DNA of 64,000 nt from Phlebiopsis flavidoalba. Taxonomy: Eukaryota; Basidiomycota; Agaricomycetes; Polyporales; Phanerochaetaceae. Position numbers and translations under genes: made by a program. A model generated the notes under the pieces. The model saw only the letters and a program-made list of their open reading frames with translations, did no database searches and had not been told where the DNA came from. Location: positions 620,001-684,000 of the forward strand of contig JAOCPU010000002.1 in NCBI GenBank assembly GCA_035772785.1, in the 5' to 3' direction. This document shows positions 23,978 to 35,143 of this stretch, one piece after another. Positions within the stretch are counted from its first letter, which is position 1. Each line of letters starts with the position of its first letter.

Positions 23978-24332
23978 CGCGCTGCGCTTGGGGCGTGCTC
24001 GCACGGGAACAGATCGAGAAGCTGTGTTGTGCTCCGAGGGGAGACGGTCGGATCGCGCGTTCCTGTTCAGCCTGAAAATGTCTAAATGTTTGTCGTCCGG
24101 TCGCCGTCCGGATGACGATCGCATCTTTGGCCCTTCTTGTGATTCGCGACGCCAAGACTTCCTCAGCGCGACTTAGGGATCAGGACTGATGGCGGATTCC
24201 AAGAGAATTTTGGTCCGCCCCAGGAGCCGCCCTGCCCTGTGCTTGCTGTGGGCAAAAAAGATATGGCAGGTATGGAATGTTTGCGCACTGCTACGCTATA
24301 TAACAGGCCTTCCACGCGTAGGCCTATCCTGT

Positions 24333-25490
24333 ATGTTCGTGTCCATCCACCCGTCCCACAACAGCCGTCGCGCGCGCCGTCCAGGAAAAAACCGACGCAC
24401 GCCACATTGCACGCCCCATGTACCGCAGCTTACTGCCGCTACACCGCCCCGGGCACCCCCCCCGCCCACAGCCTGGCCTCTGCGTCGTCGGCGCCGCAAG
24501 CACCACAGACTCCCTCCCGCTTAACCGGCTCGCCCTACCTGCGCCCTACGCGTCCCGCCGCCCACAGTCGCCAGGGACATGTGGCAGTACACCCCGTCCC
24601 AGGCGCTGCACGCCTACGACCGCCGAGGGTCCGCGTACGCCGTCCTACTACGATGGACAGGACGCGCGGCGCGTGACGTCGCGGGCGCCGATCCACGTGC
24701 ACGTGCGCGAAAGCGGGCGTCCTAGCCTGCGCCGGCACTAGCCTGTACGCCCCCTCCCCCTCCGCCCTCTACCCCCCCCCCCTATCCGCAACTCTGACCT
24801 TGCCCCCGTAGCACGCGCCATGGAGCGCACCACCTACTACGGCAGGGCGGCGTGGGAGTGCAGCAGCCAAACGCCGCGAGCGCAGGCCGCCCGCGGTGGC
24901 GTCACCACCATGGGCCATGGCCACCGGACGGCCACCGTGGTTCGACCGAGCGAGGCGGCGTGTCGTACGGCGCACAGAGCCCCGCGCCGCTGTACGGCCG
25001 TGCCGCCTCGGCGGCTGGTTTCCTACGGCCGCTGGGGCCGTGCGCAGCAGATAACACGGACGCCACCGTGGAGGCACGCCCGTAACGGATACATCCGCAC
25101 GGGGAGGTGACCGCGCAGAGTCGCCTCGCAGGCGACGCTGCGGCGTGCGTCCGTGCGCGCGGTCGCGGGTGGCACAGCGGCGGGCGGGGCTGGGGTAACG
25201 CCGTCGCCGGCTGCCGGTCGCCGGAGGAGCAAGATGCGGTTTCGCGTGCGACAAAGTGCGAGAAGACGTTTATCGTCGCCGGGCGCATGCAGACCGCAAG
25301 CGTCACTTAACTAATCAGCACCAGCACGGGGCGGCTGGACTGCGCTACCGCGTACGTGCGGGTACCGCTGCCGGTTTCTGCCTGCAATGTGAGTTCTCGC
25401 AGCGGACTCGCTCAAGCGGCACATTGACAACGGTGGCGAGAAGGATCCCAACTTTGTCGAGGAGGGGGCACGCCGGGCGCGCCGTGAGGC
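24333..25490 (+). CDS. Probable C2H2 zinc-finger protein
   Basis: The N-terminal part is rich in Pro, Ser, Ala and Tyr (SSAPQAPQTPSRLTGSPYLR; later TYYG and GVQQPNAASAG). Near 25235-25310 the plus strand encodes FACDKCEKTF in one frame and, after a one-base slip, YRRRAHADRKRHL. Together these resemble a C2H2 finger. Near 25390-25480 SGSLAQ-like sequence gives way to DSLKRHIDNGGEKDPNFVEE, a second finger tail of the type SLKRH-DNG seen in basidiomycete C2H2 regulators. A nuclear DNA-binding role is inferred. The start is uncertain (24333 is the earliest ATG considered), and the C-terminus may continue across an intron from about 25482 to 25579. Alternative: an unrelated protein with chance Cys/His spacing. 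Confidence 0.5.
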
Positions 25491-26779
25491 GGGTGTTGCG
25501 GTGCGAATTTTTGTTTGTTCTCCTCCCTCGCTTGGTGTTGCTATTTTCTCTCTTTCTTTCGCTCGCTCGCTTGCTCAGGGCAGATCCTATCTGTACTGCT
25601 CTCTATCGCCAGACCTAACTTAACCGCGTTTCCGCTCCGGTCCTGGTACGTAACTCCGTAATCGCATCCGTATACCTAGACCCCTGTAGAACCAACGCTT
25701 CATCCAGCCACCGCACCCTGTTTTTTCTTGCCGACCCACAAACGCTGGGCAACACCACGAACCTGCACCATAAGCGACGGAGCAGGGTGGCTTCACCCCG
25801 TCACCAATCAATTTAATCAATTTAGCAGACACCGATGACACCTCCTGAACTAAGCCAACATGACACATACTACAATCTGCGGCTAATCTCGCCCATCGTG
25901 TCCCCCCATCGTGCCCTCGTCCCATCCCGCCGATCGACGCGACATGCCGTGGCCATCGCTGCCCCCGGAGCTCTATCGCATCAAGCCCCACCCATCCACG
26001 GCCACTCATACTCCTCATACGGCAGAGTCGCGCGCCGTGCGCCGCCGCCGCCGCGCCGCCCCCGCAAGAGGCATGATGCGCAGCGACGCAAGCGGACGGC
26101 CCGAAGTAAACGACGTTTATCTGGTTCCACAGTCCCCGCGGCAAAGTACGATCGCGCCACACGCGCGCGCGCGCGCGATGGGGGCGCGGCGTGGGGTACG
26201 CGCGGGCGAAATAGATTATCGCCTTCTTCGCGCCTGTTCCGTCTTCTTGGTGGATTCTGCGTGGATGGGGCAGGGCGGGTGCCGTTCGGGCGGGCGCGTG
26301 TCAATTGCGGGTACGCGGCTTTGAGGTGTGTATAGCCGGATTTTTGGGTCGGGTTTCATGGTGCGAAGGAGTGCGAGAGCTAGCGGACGGGCGGGAGGCT
26401 CGCCGTGGTCCCGGGCCCCACGTGCGTTGGTCCGCTCGTGGCGTTCGAGGAGGTGTGGACGGCGGGGGGAGGTGCGTTCGATGAGGGTGGCTGCGGGGGA
26501 TGGATATGGTGCAGACCCTGCCCGGTATGCCGTCTTCCGGACAGCGCGAATGTTTGTCTGTCGAATATAGCTACTGCATCCGCTCGGAAGCCGCATTCAA
26601 TGCTGCAGGTGCGGCAGCAGCGACCGCTGTTTGTCGCACTGTGGGGTGTATGAGGCGGCACGCAGGGAGCACACGGAAGGGCACGTCAGCGAACGGATGT
26701 GATTGCTATCAGACGTAAAAGTGACGAACAACAGGCATCGCAGACCCGGACAGCTGCTGCCCGCCAGGACGAAACACGA
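25491..26779. other. Intergenic GC-rich region, no gene recognised
   Basis: A pyrimidine-rich tract (CTCTCTTTCTTTCGCTCGC) lies at about 25540-25580, and a (CG)n microsatellite at about 26163-26178. Open frames on both strands at 25620-26335 are motif-free. Nothing else is supported. Confidence 0.4.
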
Positions 26780-27966
26780 TTACGCCCCGCCGTCGTCACC
26801 CTCGTCGTCCGACCCAGCCGCCCTCATCACCCTGCACGAGGCCCTCGATCTCCACCCGCGCCGCCATTCCCTCCCCCTCCTCGTCGCTCTTCTCAGCGCT
26901 CCTCGCGCCTTCCTCCTGCGCATCTTCTCGATGACCTTGTCCGCGCGATTGAAGATCCCGCCCGTCGGGCGCGCCGCAGGCGCGCGCACTTGGGGGTACG
27001 AGCGAAGCGCTTTATCGCGCACGCGGAGTCAAAGTAGTGCCCCGCAGCGCGTGACGACGGGGTCCGTGTACGGCTTGCGGCAGATGAGTGCACGCGAACG
27101 GGATGTACCTCTCGTCCGAGAAAATCGCTCGAGGACGGGTCCCTCGCCGCCGCCCTGCGCGTTCTCCGCGAGCTTGTCCAGCTGCCGCCCTGCAGGTCTA
27201 GAAGACGCAACGCCCGCGCGCGTGAGCGGCCTGCTTGGTCATGTAAACAAAAGTGGACAGACGTACAGGTGCCGCGGTCTGTGTGCAGGCGTAAACTTGC
27301 ACGTGTCTCCGTACCCACAATACCCCCGTCTCTGCTCGTGCCTCCTCGTCAGTAGCCCCGCCAGTAGGCCCACAAAAAAAGGCTGACCAACACACCTTTA
27401 TACATCCTTGCACACATCCAGGCTGATAATCCACGATCGTCCATCGGAAAAACCGTCCCGAATCGTGCTCCCGCTCTGCGCGCTGCGGGCCGACGCGCTC
27501 GCCTTCGGCACCTCGCTGCTCTTCTTCACATGCTTCGTATACGCCGCCGCACCGCGGTACAGCCCCCGTCCTCGGGCCCCCTCCGCGCTCTTCTGCATCT
27601 GCGCGCCGCGTGCGCCGCGCGAGCTCCGCCTCCGCCTCGTCCCCCCGCAAGGATCTCCAGAGCCGCGTGTCGCACGTGCGAGCCCGCGGCCGTGTACTGC
27701 ACGCCTGGCCCGGCGCGCGGGGGCATCCTCGTCGGAGGAGGACGAGGCGCGTTGGGTCGCGCTGCGTTTTGTGCCGGCGCGGCAGGAGGGCGCCGCTCGT
27801 GCGCGCGACGGGCGGGCGCACAACCGTGCTCGTACTCGCAGCTGTCAGTTGCAGCAGTGGTAATGGTGGTGCTACTGGGGGCGGAGGGTGAGGCGGAGCG
27901 TTTGCGCGCGGTCGTGGGGCGGGCTTTGCCTTTTTTCTTGAAGAACGGGACTTGGACGTCCGACAT
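26780..27966 (-). CDS. Pre-mRNA splicing factor CWC24 (RNF113 family; CCCH + RING)
   Basis: A spliceosome component that acts around the first catalytic step. The start at 27966 gives MSDVQVPFFKKKGKARPTTA, matching the family N-terminus. QYTAAGSHVRHAALEILA follows, then YRGAAAY-KHVKKSSEVPKA and STIR before the CCCH zinc finger, VCKDY-KETGYCGYGDTCKF. The RING finger is given by ICRKPYTDPVVTRCGHYFDS, ACAIKRFARTPKC, then ACGAPTGGIFNRADKVIEKM. The acidic end is SDDEGDDGGA with a TAA at 26780. The frame slips several times. For example, five Cs at 27323-27327, where four are expected, turn ETGYCGYGD into ETGVLWVRR, and there is another slip in the RING around KCAACGAP. Length and domain order are normal for the family. 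It is divergent from the SET gene at 28744. Confidence 0.92.
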
Positions 27967-28743
27967 CGTTTTGCTTTCCTAGCTGATGGTCGAAGCGTGT
28001 GTATGAGTATATGTAAGCCTACGCCCGGTCAGTAGTAAGTCAGCATGGGGTGGTGGACAAGTGCAGCACGCCCGCCGCGCGCCCGCTTGACGAACCGCTG
28101 ACTCAGCACGCGCCCCAAAAAGGCAGGTACTGCGATTCGTCCCCGCCCCCCGCTGCCCGCCGTTGCGTTCAGCCTGAACGGCGCGCACAAGCTGCTGGTT
28201 GTGTGCGCACGATGCCCCAGCGGACAACGCACAGGGCGCGCGGCGGCGGCTTTTTTTTTTGGCGTCGTGCGATAGACGGGCAGGGCACCTCGCGCGATGC
28301 CCGTTGCGGGCATCTGTCGTACCGTGCTCAGTGTCATCGGGGGCGCCGATACGGCCGTGAACATCTCTCTCCGCGCGCGCTGTCGTGCCGGGAGCATGTA
28401 CTGTCCGCGGTACCGAGGCCTGCCAGACCCCGGGGGACGCACGCACCTGGCCCCCGTGCGATTGCAGCGGCATTCGACCAGTCGGTGTCCGGTGTGACAC
28501 GCGTGCTTTGCAATTACCGGTCATTTGTCTAGTGGTATGCAGCTGCTCGCTGGACGACGCGGAGCACCACGCACCCCGCCGGCCATGCGAATGCGTATTG
28601 CCCATACACGTCGCTCGCTCTCGTGCTGACACACGCATCTTGGACACACACTGATCGCATCACCACCGATAAACTTTGATCTGCGTCTGCCTTCCGCTCC
28701 TCCGACGTTCCGTTTTTCCGTTACTTGCATTGGCAATTTGAGG
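27967..28743. other. Divergent intergenic region CWC24 / SET gene
   Basis: This 777-bp gap lies between two divergent starts and is likely to hold both promoters. A minus-strand open frame at 28029-28442 (PVYRTTPKKKAAAARPVRCP) could be an unrecognised small gene, but it has no supporting motif. A T-run lies at about 28251-28260. Confidence 0.4.
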
Positions 28744-31053
28744 ATGGGAGACAAGGGCGAGGCGTTTTTGAGCTGGTTCGAGCGGCGGCGGAGCGCGAGC
28801 AGCGTCGACCGCACCGCGCTTGCGGTGGCTGATATTCCGGGTTTCGGGCGTCTCACCGGCTGTTGTTGCCGACTGCGCGATCTGCCTGTGCGTTCCCTCC
28901 TCTTCTCTCTGCTCACCCACTCACTGACCTCGACTCGACTCGGCTCGCGCAGATGCCAGGCATGCAGACCCACACGCTCTTCACGAGGTCCCGCGCACAC
29001 TCGCGCTGCGTCAATCCCCGCGCCACCCCGAGGCCAAGCTGCCCGCGCTCTTCGGCGAGGCCGCGTGGCAAGGCCGCGGGGCTGGGCGCGCGCGAAACGA
29101 TTGGGCGGGGTCTGATTCTGGTGTATGCTCCTGGGAGGAGGCGCGAGGAGGGCGCGCTCGCGCGCCTGGCACGGGTTCTTCCGTACGTACGCCCTATCCC
29201 TCCAGTATTTGCGTGTCATGGAGATGTTTGATGTCGCTATCACAGGGGGGAACAGCGATTCTGCCGACGACGTTCGACACGCGCCCATGTTCAGACGCGC
29301 TCGCGACGAGGAGCTTGATGAGCTGAAGGGGATACCGCCGTCCTCGGTGCGTCCTTTCCCTCCCCCCTCCTCCCCTCCCCGCTCACACTCCCCCAAGGAT
29401 AAAAGCGGAAAAGAAGACGCACTGAGCGGAGCGACTTTTACCTCCAAAATACTCCCCGCGGTCGAGGTGTGTTCCCCCACCTCCTTCCGCGTTCTGGCCG
29501 TGTTTTAAAAAAGCATGTCCGCAGAGTCTGAACCGGATTTGTTCACCGAAAAGGAGCCAGAGGTCACACCACTGGAAGAGTGGTACCATAAGGATGGGGA
29601 GCTGAGATGTGTGCTCTCGCGGAGCTTTCCACGTCCTGCGGTATGGAAGAAGGATGAGGAGGAGGCCCGAGGGATCCTTCCCACGACAGGATGAGGAGCC
29701 AGGAGAATGGATAATCAGAAGGAATGGGGCACGAGGCCGAGGGAAGCGCTCGGCGGAGGGCGGGAGAGGGGCGATGGAAGTGGGCGAGCCTGATGTGGCG
29801 GTGGGATGTTGGCGGAGGAGAGAAGCAAGACAACGAGGAGGGTGGAAGAGGGACGACAGAAGGACGGACGGAACCGGTACTTAGGAACGGCGGACCGGTC
29901 CGCGGATGGCTGCCCACTGATAAGCGCGGACATGCTAAACGGGGCGAATTCGCGGACGAGACACTTTATGCAGTCGGCTTCCCCTCACTATCCAAATCTC
30001 ACAACTAAAACGATAGGCACCACAAGCTGCCAGCGCACTGTTATTTACCAGCTAACTACGACGACGAACACATGTACTGAAAAGTGATCTGAATACTCCA
30101 GCCCTAATCCACAAGCCGAGGGGACACACACAAATCGTCGTTGCGTCTCGCGCACCTGCTGCTCCTGCCAGTCTATTTCACCGTGCGCTCAACCGTGGAA
30201 CACCTACGGCGCATTCACGGCGATTAGTCCCGCCGGTGAAAACACGACCGCCGAGTAACAGCCCTGGCTGCTTTCTGGCCCGCACCCGTGTATATCTCCG
30301 TGCTTCGTTGTGACGTCTCACAGAGGCCCCTCACAAGGAACGCGTGCGCTGCCTTGCGGGCGTCGCGGCTGACAACGCCCTCGGAGACATGCGTCGAGGT
30401 CCCCGCGAACCTCGTCGTCGCGCGCGGGCGAAAGCATACAAAAAAACAAGACGCAGGACTATAGTCGCGCGTTTTCGATTGGTGGGCTCGAGGACTTCCG
30501 GGCCGAGGACGAGTTGGCGTGGTCCCTTTTCTTTTAAACACTAACGAGGCGGCTAGATCTCATACCTGTTCAGTGCTGTGTTTGTGATTGGCACGGATTG
30601 TGAGCTGCCGGAAAGAGTTTGGTCCCCTGCGCGCGGCTGCTGCTGCAGAATAAAAGCGGACATGGGAGAAGACAAGCGCGGGCAAAGGGCAGGGTGCCGA
30701 AGCCTGCTATGGACGACACTATAGGCGCGATAGCGATCGACGTCCTGCAGACGCGTCTCAAGGAGTACACGACGACGGCGAGGTTGCGTGCTGCTTTAAT
30801 ATTTATCACGCGAAATGGTGTTGATGGTGTGCGTTAGGGACGGAACGAAAAGATTCTCGGCGGATTCAGATGCGCTTGGTTTGAATCTCAAAATGGCGGT
30901 TACGGTCCGCTCCTGGGGGACAAACGCATCCTGGCGGGCGCCCGCTGCTGAAAAGAGCTGCAGAAAGGAATACGGAAAGGATGCGGCGCAAAAGGGCGTA
31001 AGAGGGGCGCTGACGGCGGTGCTGCTCGTGGTAAAAAGGTGCTAGACGATTAG
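28744..31053 (+). CDS. SET-domain lysine methyltransferase (SETD6/RKM4 type)
   Basis: A protein-lysine methyltransferase; fungal RKM4-type members modify ribosomal proteins. The ATG at 28744 gives MGDKGEAFLSWFE, then DRTALAVADIPGFGR and LRDLPVRSLLFSL, which is the start of the SET domain. Further on come PMF and EELDELKGI, KEDALSG-FTSKILPAVE, DLFTEKEPEVTPLEEWYH and VLSRSFPRPAVW, then LISADMLN near 29920. The last corresponds to the family's MADMLN motif. Near 30390 VEVPANLVVARGRK and FDWW match the substrate-binding half. Near 30700 KPAMDDTIGAIAIDVLQTRL and KEYTTT, then KMAVTVR and GDKRILAGAR, match the C-terminal Rubisco-LSMT-like domain. The end is RGADGGAARGKKVLDD with a TAG at 31051-31053. 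Many frame slips and introns prevent exact exon calling. The 960-bp minus-strand open frame overlapping its 5' part is a shadow. Confidence 0.82.
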
Positions 31054-31504
31054 AGTGCCGTTCTGCGTGTATCCGGCGATATACATGCTGCCACCAACAC
31101 TAAAAATACTGGTAGAAAACTCATCTCAGAAAGTACCTCAGTATATTGATCCCGTGACTGTTCATGTGGTCCTTGCGTGGGAAGGTCCTTTGGCAGGAGG
31201 TGTGGAGTGCTGTAGTTTGAAATCGGAGCTTGGACCGTTTTTCCCCCCCTCGGTTGGTCCAGGATTAGCCAACCCTTGTATAAAAACCCTCATTCGCCCG
31301 TCACTCTTCCCACCAGCGTCGGGCCCACCGCCCTCCGGAACAAACACCACCGAGCAGAGTCCGTTCGCACTTACGTTCCCACGCTTATAAGTCGCCGTCG
31401 CCTGTCAATGCCGTCCGATGCAGGCCCTCAGGTCGATATACAAATATTGGTATGAAGCTAATCAATCGACCCAGTGCGTCGTAAGTTTAGCCGTTTCGGA
31501 TGAG

Positions 31505-32778
31505 CATGTCGCTTGAGTATTGTGTGTTGCCCTTTCCCGATGTTCCGTCGTAAGTACCCCGTCTGCAACCCCACACTGTGTGGCCCCGAAATAAGCATAA
31601 TATGTACCAGGTGCAGTCATAGACGATGTGATCAGCGAAGCATGAAAAAGTCGGAATTCGATGAGTACGGCGTCAGCGCGGAGGTACATATGACGACATG
31701 CAGCAAGTAATCAGCGCACCCCTTTCCCGCCTCTCGTTGCTCGCAACCCCAATCCTCTCCGCTTGCGCCTGCTTACCCCCAAGGCAGAATGGAAGGCCAA
31801 GGTCGTCGCATCCATGTGGCCGAGTTGACCCCCCCCGCAGTCCCCAGGCCGTGCACTCCCCCCGCCACCAACCCCTGTGCACCCGTCCGTGAATGAGCCA
31901 CACGCCGTGCACCACCACGCGCCGCCGCACGCGTACCCGCCGCACATGCACCACCAGTACTTCCCGTACCCGACGCCGCCCGCGCCGCCGCCGGGCCCGC
32001 AGATCAAGACCGAGCCCGTCGACGCGCGCTTCGTCCTCGCGGGCCCGCCCCAGCCGCCGCCGCCGTACGCCGTCCAGCCGCTCGCGGGCCCGCAGATCCC
32101 CCAGCCGCCCCCGCCGCGCCCCGGCGGCCAGATCGTCAACTTTGCGCCCCAGCCCCCGCCGCCGCCGCCCCCGCAACAGCAACAGCAGCAGCAGCGGTAC
32201 GCGCCGCCGCCGCCGGCGAAGGCCACGAACGGACGGATACCGCAGGCGGACGGCCCGAGCCGCATCCCGCAGGTCGACGGGCCGTCCTCGTCGTCCTCGT
32301 CGGCTCGCCGTCGCCCCCGCCTGCGCGTATCGGGCCCCGCGAGCGCGGCGCATCCGAGTTTGCCGCAGCCTTGTCTCGAGGGCGGACCTACGACGAGGGG
32401 GACGAGGCGATCACAGCGATTTGGAGTCGACCTCGATTCGGACGGTGTCGGGCGAAGGACGGCGTGGGCGGGGGGAACGAGAGTGATATTGTGTTTTTGT
32501 TAAACGCGATGCAAGGTCTGTCTGCATTTGCCCGATTGGGTGTCTTGTTTTGTTGGAACTGATTGGGGGTTTTGTTCGTGTGTTTGTTTTTGTGTAGGTT
32601 GCGTGCGCGTGAGGAACAAGTGAAGTGTATTCTCAAGGGACGGGATGCATCCCTCCATGTGAACGGCAAGGACTATTTATTCTCCAAGTGTACCGGCGTA
32701 CGTGGTCGTCTCCATTTGTGGGAAAAAAAGAATCGAAGATCGCCGACCCTCACCGGCAAGGCGAATCTCGAGTGGTGA
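31505..32778 (+). CDS. Transcription initiation factor IIA large subunit (TOA1)
   Basis: TFIIA stabilises TBP on TATA DNA for RNA polymerase II initiation. AVIDDVISEA and KKSEFDEYGVSAEV (31615-31685) plus EWKAKVVAS and VAEL (31785-31830) give the N-terminal helical-bundle domain, with an intron between them. The middle is a long Pro/Gln-rich linker (31870-32225) containing HHHAPPHAYPP and a run of glutamines, as usual for this subunit. The C-terminal beta-barrel domain has RIPQVDGPSSS, an acidic stretch ending NESDIVF (near 32490), an intron, then KCILKGRDASLHVNGKDYLF with SKCTG. The last intron leads to ANLEW with the stop at 32778, matching the family's terminal Trp. Some frame slips are present. 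The exact start is unclear; 31505 is the nearest upstream ATG and may not be the real one. Confidence 0.86.
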
Positions 32779-33290
32779 ATGGTCGCGTGTTCATGGTCTC
32801 GGACAAATTCGACTGGCAGGTCGAACCTCCACGGACTCCTATCGCGGCGGACACGCCAATCGCCCATAATTATGATCTCATGCCACCTTTTTCTGTCTTC
32901 TCCATTCGCCTCACCTCGCCATCCTGTGTTATCTAAACCCCATTGTCAGACCATACATACACAATGTCTTTTCGTCTCTTCGCTTTTCTCGCATTACTTC
33001 TCCCGATACATATCGGTGCATGTAAACACACGTCGTTTCGTTACCAACATAATACACTACACGTCATCATGTCCCCCGGAACTTTCTGTGTTGTTTACCA
33101 AGCAATATTTCCTTCTGCCTTTTGGAGGGTGAATTCGGACGCGACGATGAAGGTAAGTAAAAGGTGAAGTGAATATACGGCAGATGTTGATGCGTGGTGG
33201 TACAAAGAACCCGGACTGATACAAGGGTACACAAAATAACCGCGATTCTTCGATTAAATGTATCATGGCATGGCCAAGAAAGAGTCATCG

Positions 33291-33889
33291 TCAGAGCGGG
33301 TGGGGGCGGTGGGGGTGGGAAGCGGAGGATTGTGATTCACCTTCAGAAGAAGAATACGAAGATGGCAGAGTCGCGAGCTCAGGTGGCGACACAAGACCCC
33401 TAGCGCTCTTGCTAACAGTCTTCGCCTCGGCCTGCTTTGCCTTCGCACGGCGCGCACTGCCAACCCATCAGCACACATTCCAACACCCAAAGACGGAGAC
33501 GCGACTTACTCCTCGAGAGCCTCGCGCTCAAGCAGCTTCACATGCTCCCGCGCCTCACGCACCGACGCCCGCGCCTGGCCCAGTGCGCGGTCCGCCTCGC
33601 GCTCGCTCGCCTCCGCGTCCGCGACCTTCTGGCGCGCCGCGCGGATCGACGGGTCGTGCCGCAGGTCGCCGCTGTACCGCGACGGCGAGCCCGAGCTGCT
33701 CGAGCGCCGCCGGCTGAAGAGCCCGCCGCCGCCCCCGCGGCGCGCGGTCGTGCTGTCGTCGTAGTCGGAGGACTGCGGGTAGGAGTCGTCCGAGTGGCGG
33801 TTGCGCGAGAAGAGCGAGCGGGAGCGCGTGGGTGGGGGAGATTGGGGTGGGGGAGGCGGGGGCGAGTTGTGTGAACGGAAGAGAGGCAT
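33291..33889 (-). CDS. Small conserved coiled-coil protein
   Basis: From the ATG at 33889: MPLFRSHNSPPPPPPQSPPP, a Ser/Arg-rich stretch with SLFSRNRHSDDSYP, then RHDPSIRAARQKVADAEASE and READRALGQARASVREAREH ending LEREALEE. An intron follows at about 33509, and the second exon gives ARRAKAKQAEAKTVSKSARG. The Ala/Glu/Arg heptad-like region of about 50 residues is a likely coiled coil, and the N-terminus is low-complexity. I know this layout as a hypothetical protein common in Agaricomycetes but have no function for it. As written, the last exon stays open to a TGA at 33291. A one-base slip near 33400 could move the true stop. It is convergent with TOA1, about 510 bp apart. Confidence 0.6.
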
Positions 33890-34330
33890 CTGGGAGGAGT
33901 TAGGTTTTGGATTAGTGGAGGGAGTGTGGGACGTACTATGGTCGTTAGAAAGTCGTTAGAGGTAGAGTGTGGATTGGGGTGTTAGTGTCGAGGTATTTGA
34001 TGATGCAGCACCACTTCCTCCCACAACCTTTATACTCTGTGAGGCAGACTAACGTCAGTGGGGCGTACGAGAGAAACCGGAAACCAGTCAGGGCAGAGTA
34101 GCCACAGGCAACAGCTGGGATATGTGGGAACCCTGCGCTCGGTGGAGCGTATCTTGGAGTCGCCCCGCGCTCGTGCCTGCTATGCACAGCCTCGAGCCAA
34201 GGTGCCACAATCTGCGGGTCCGTCGGCGCTCACTGAGGAATACTCCTGGGTGAAGACGATAGCATTAATGGGTACATATAAATACACTGAACGAGAGCAA
34301 AGCGAATAGATGAAAGTAGTGTCGAAAAGG

Positions 34331-35143
34331 TTACGATTCTTCGACGACGCCGAGATGGTCCTCTTTTATGGTTCCGATAGCGAACTGTGAAAGCAAGCCG
34401 TAGGTTATAGTAGCTAGCCGCAGTAGTTACAATACTCACAATTTCTGTCGCATCCACACGGGTTCCGACAATTTTCAGCCGTACCTTGGTGTTCTTCTCG
34501 ATAATCTACGGAAGCGGTCAGCGGTCTGGAGGTTTGAGTCACATGACCTCCTGGAGCGTGTCGCACCTGTTCGTCCGACGCGAATGACGGAGGGTTTGAG
34601 TTTGGATCGAATTTCATGTCTGGATGTATGAGCTGGCGAATACGCTGTAGGTATCGTTCGTGGTGTAACGGGTTGAAGAGGTACATACCTGATGTGATAC
34701 GAACACCGTCAGTGGGCCGACGTCCGCAAAGAAGCCCATCTTGTTAAAAGGGTACGTGTTCAGCGCGGTAATACAGATTCAAAAAAGGCTGTCGCGTACT
34801 TTGTTGACGTTGTTCACTACACCATCCACTACCTCTCCTTTGAAGGGCAATTGAATACACGATGGCGCACGGTAACGGCGTTTGACACTCGGCCCACGCC
34901 CGTCACCGGAAGAACATGCCCTCGCACAATATTCAAGGATGGTGACGACGGCAATAATGTAACCAAACTGTCCGGAACACGTGCCCTCGACGTCGGCGTA
35001 CAGCTTCGACTCGAGGTATTGTAGCATGCGTGGGCCAAAGTAAGAGGGGTGGAGAAGGATGGTATGTGACAGCTCTTTCTGCAAGAGAAGCTATAGCTCG
35101 AGTAAGCGTAAATGGAAGTAACATTGCTCACAATGAAGAACAT
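34331..35143 (-). CDS. DNA-directed RNA polymerase II subunit RPB7
   Basis: RPB7 pairs with RPB4 to form the polymerase II stalk that binds nascent RNA. The first exon encodes only MFFI (35132-35143). After an intron, KELSHTILLHPSYFGPRMLQ, LESKLYADVEGTCSGQFGYI and IAVVTI follow. The tip domain continues with PFKGEVVDGVVNNVNK and, after a short intron, FFADVGPLTVFVSHQ, the start of the OB fold. LIHPDMKFDPNSNPPSFASD, NTKVRLKIVGTRVDATEI and FAIGTIKEDHLGVVEES complete the protein, with a TAA at 34331-34333. The length of about 170 residues is normal. The sequence around 34870-34920 (VSVKRRYRAPS against the family's VKYRAIVFKPFKGE) carries one or more frame slips. At least five introns interrupt this small gene. 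Confidence 0.92.

Noticed and set aside
28521..29480. 319-codon minus-strand open frame
   Set aside because: It lies antisense to the SET-domain gene, whose plus-strand sequence shows conserved family motifs.
31877..32503. Histidine/proline/glutamine-rich repeat protein as a separate gene
   Set aside because: It is the disordered linker of the TFIIA large subunit, with both conserved ends of that protein on either side.
32964..33167. Small secreted-peptide candidate starting MSFRLFAFLALLLPIHIGAC
   Set aside because: The start resembles a signal peptide, but the rest has no Cys pattern or family. It sits in the 3' flank of TOA1 and is most likely chance.
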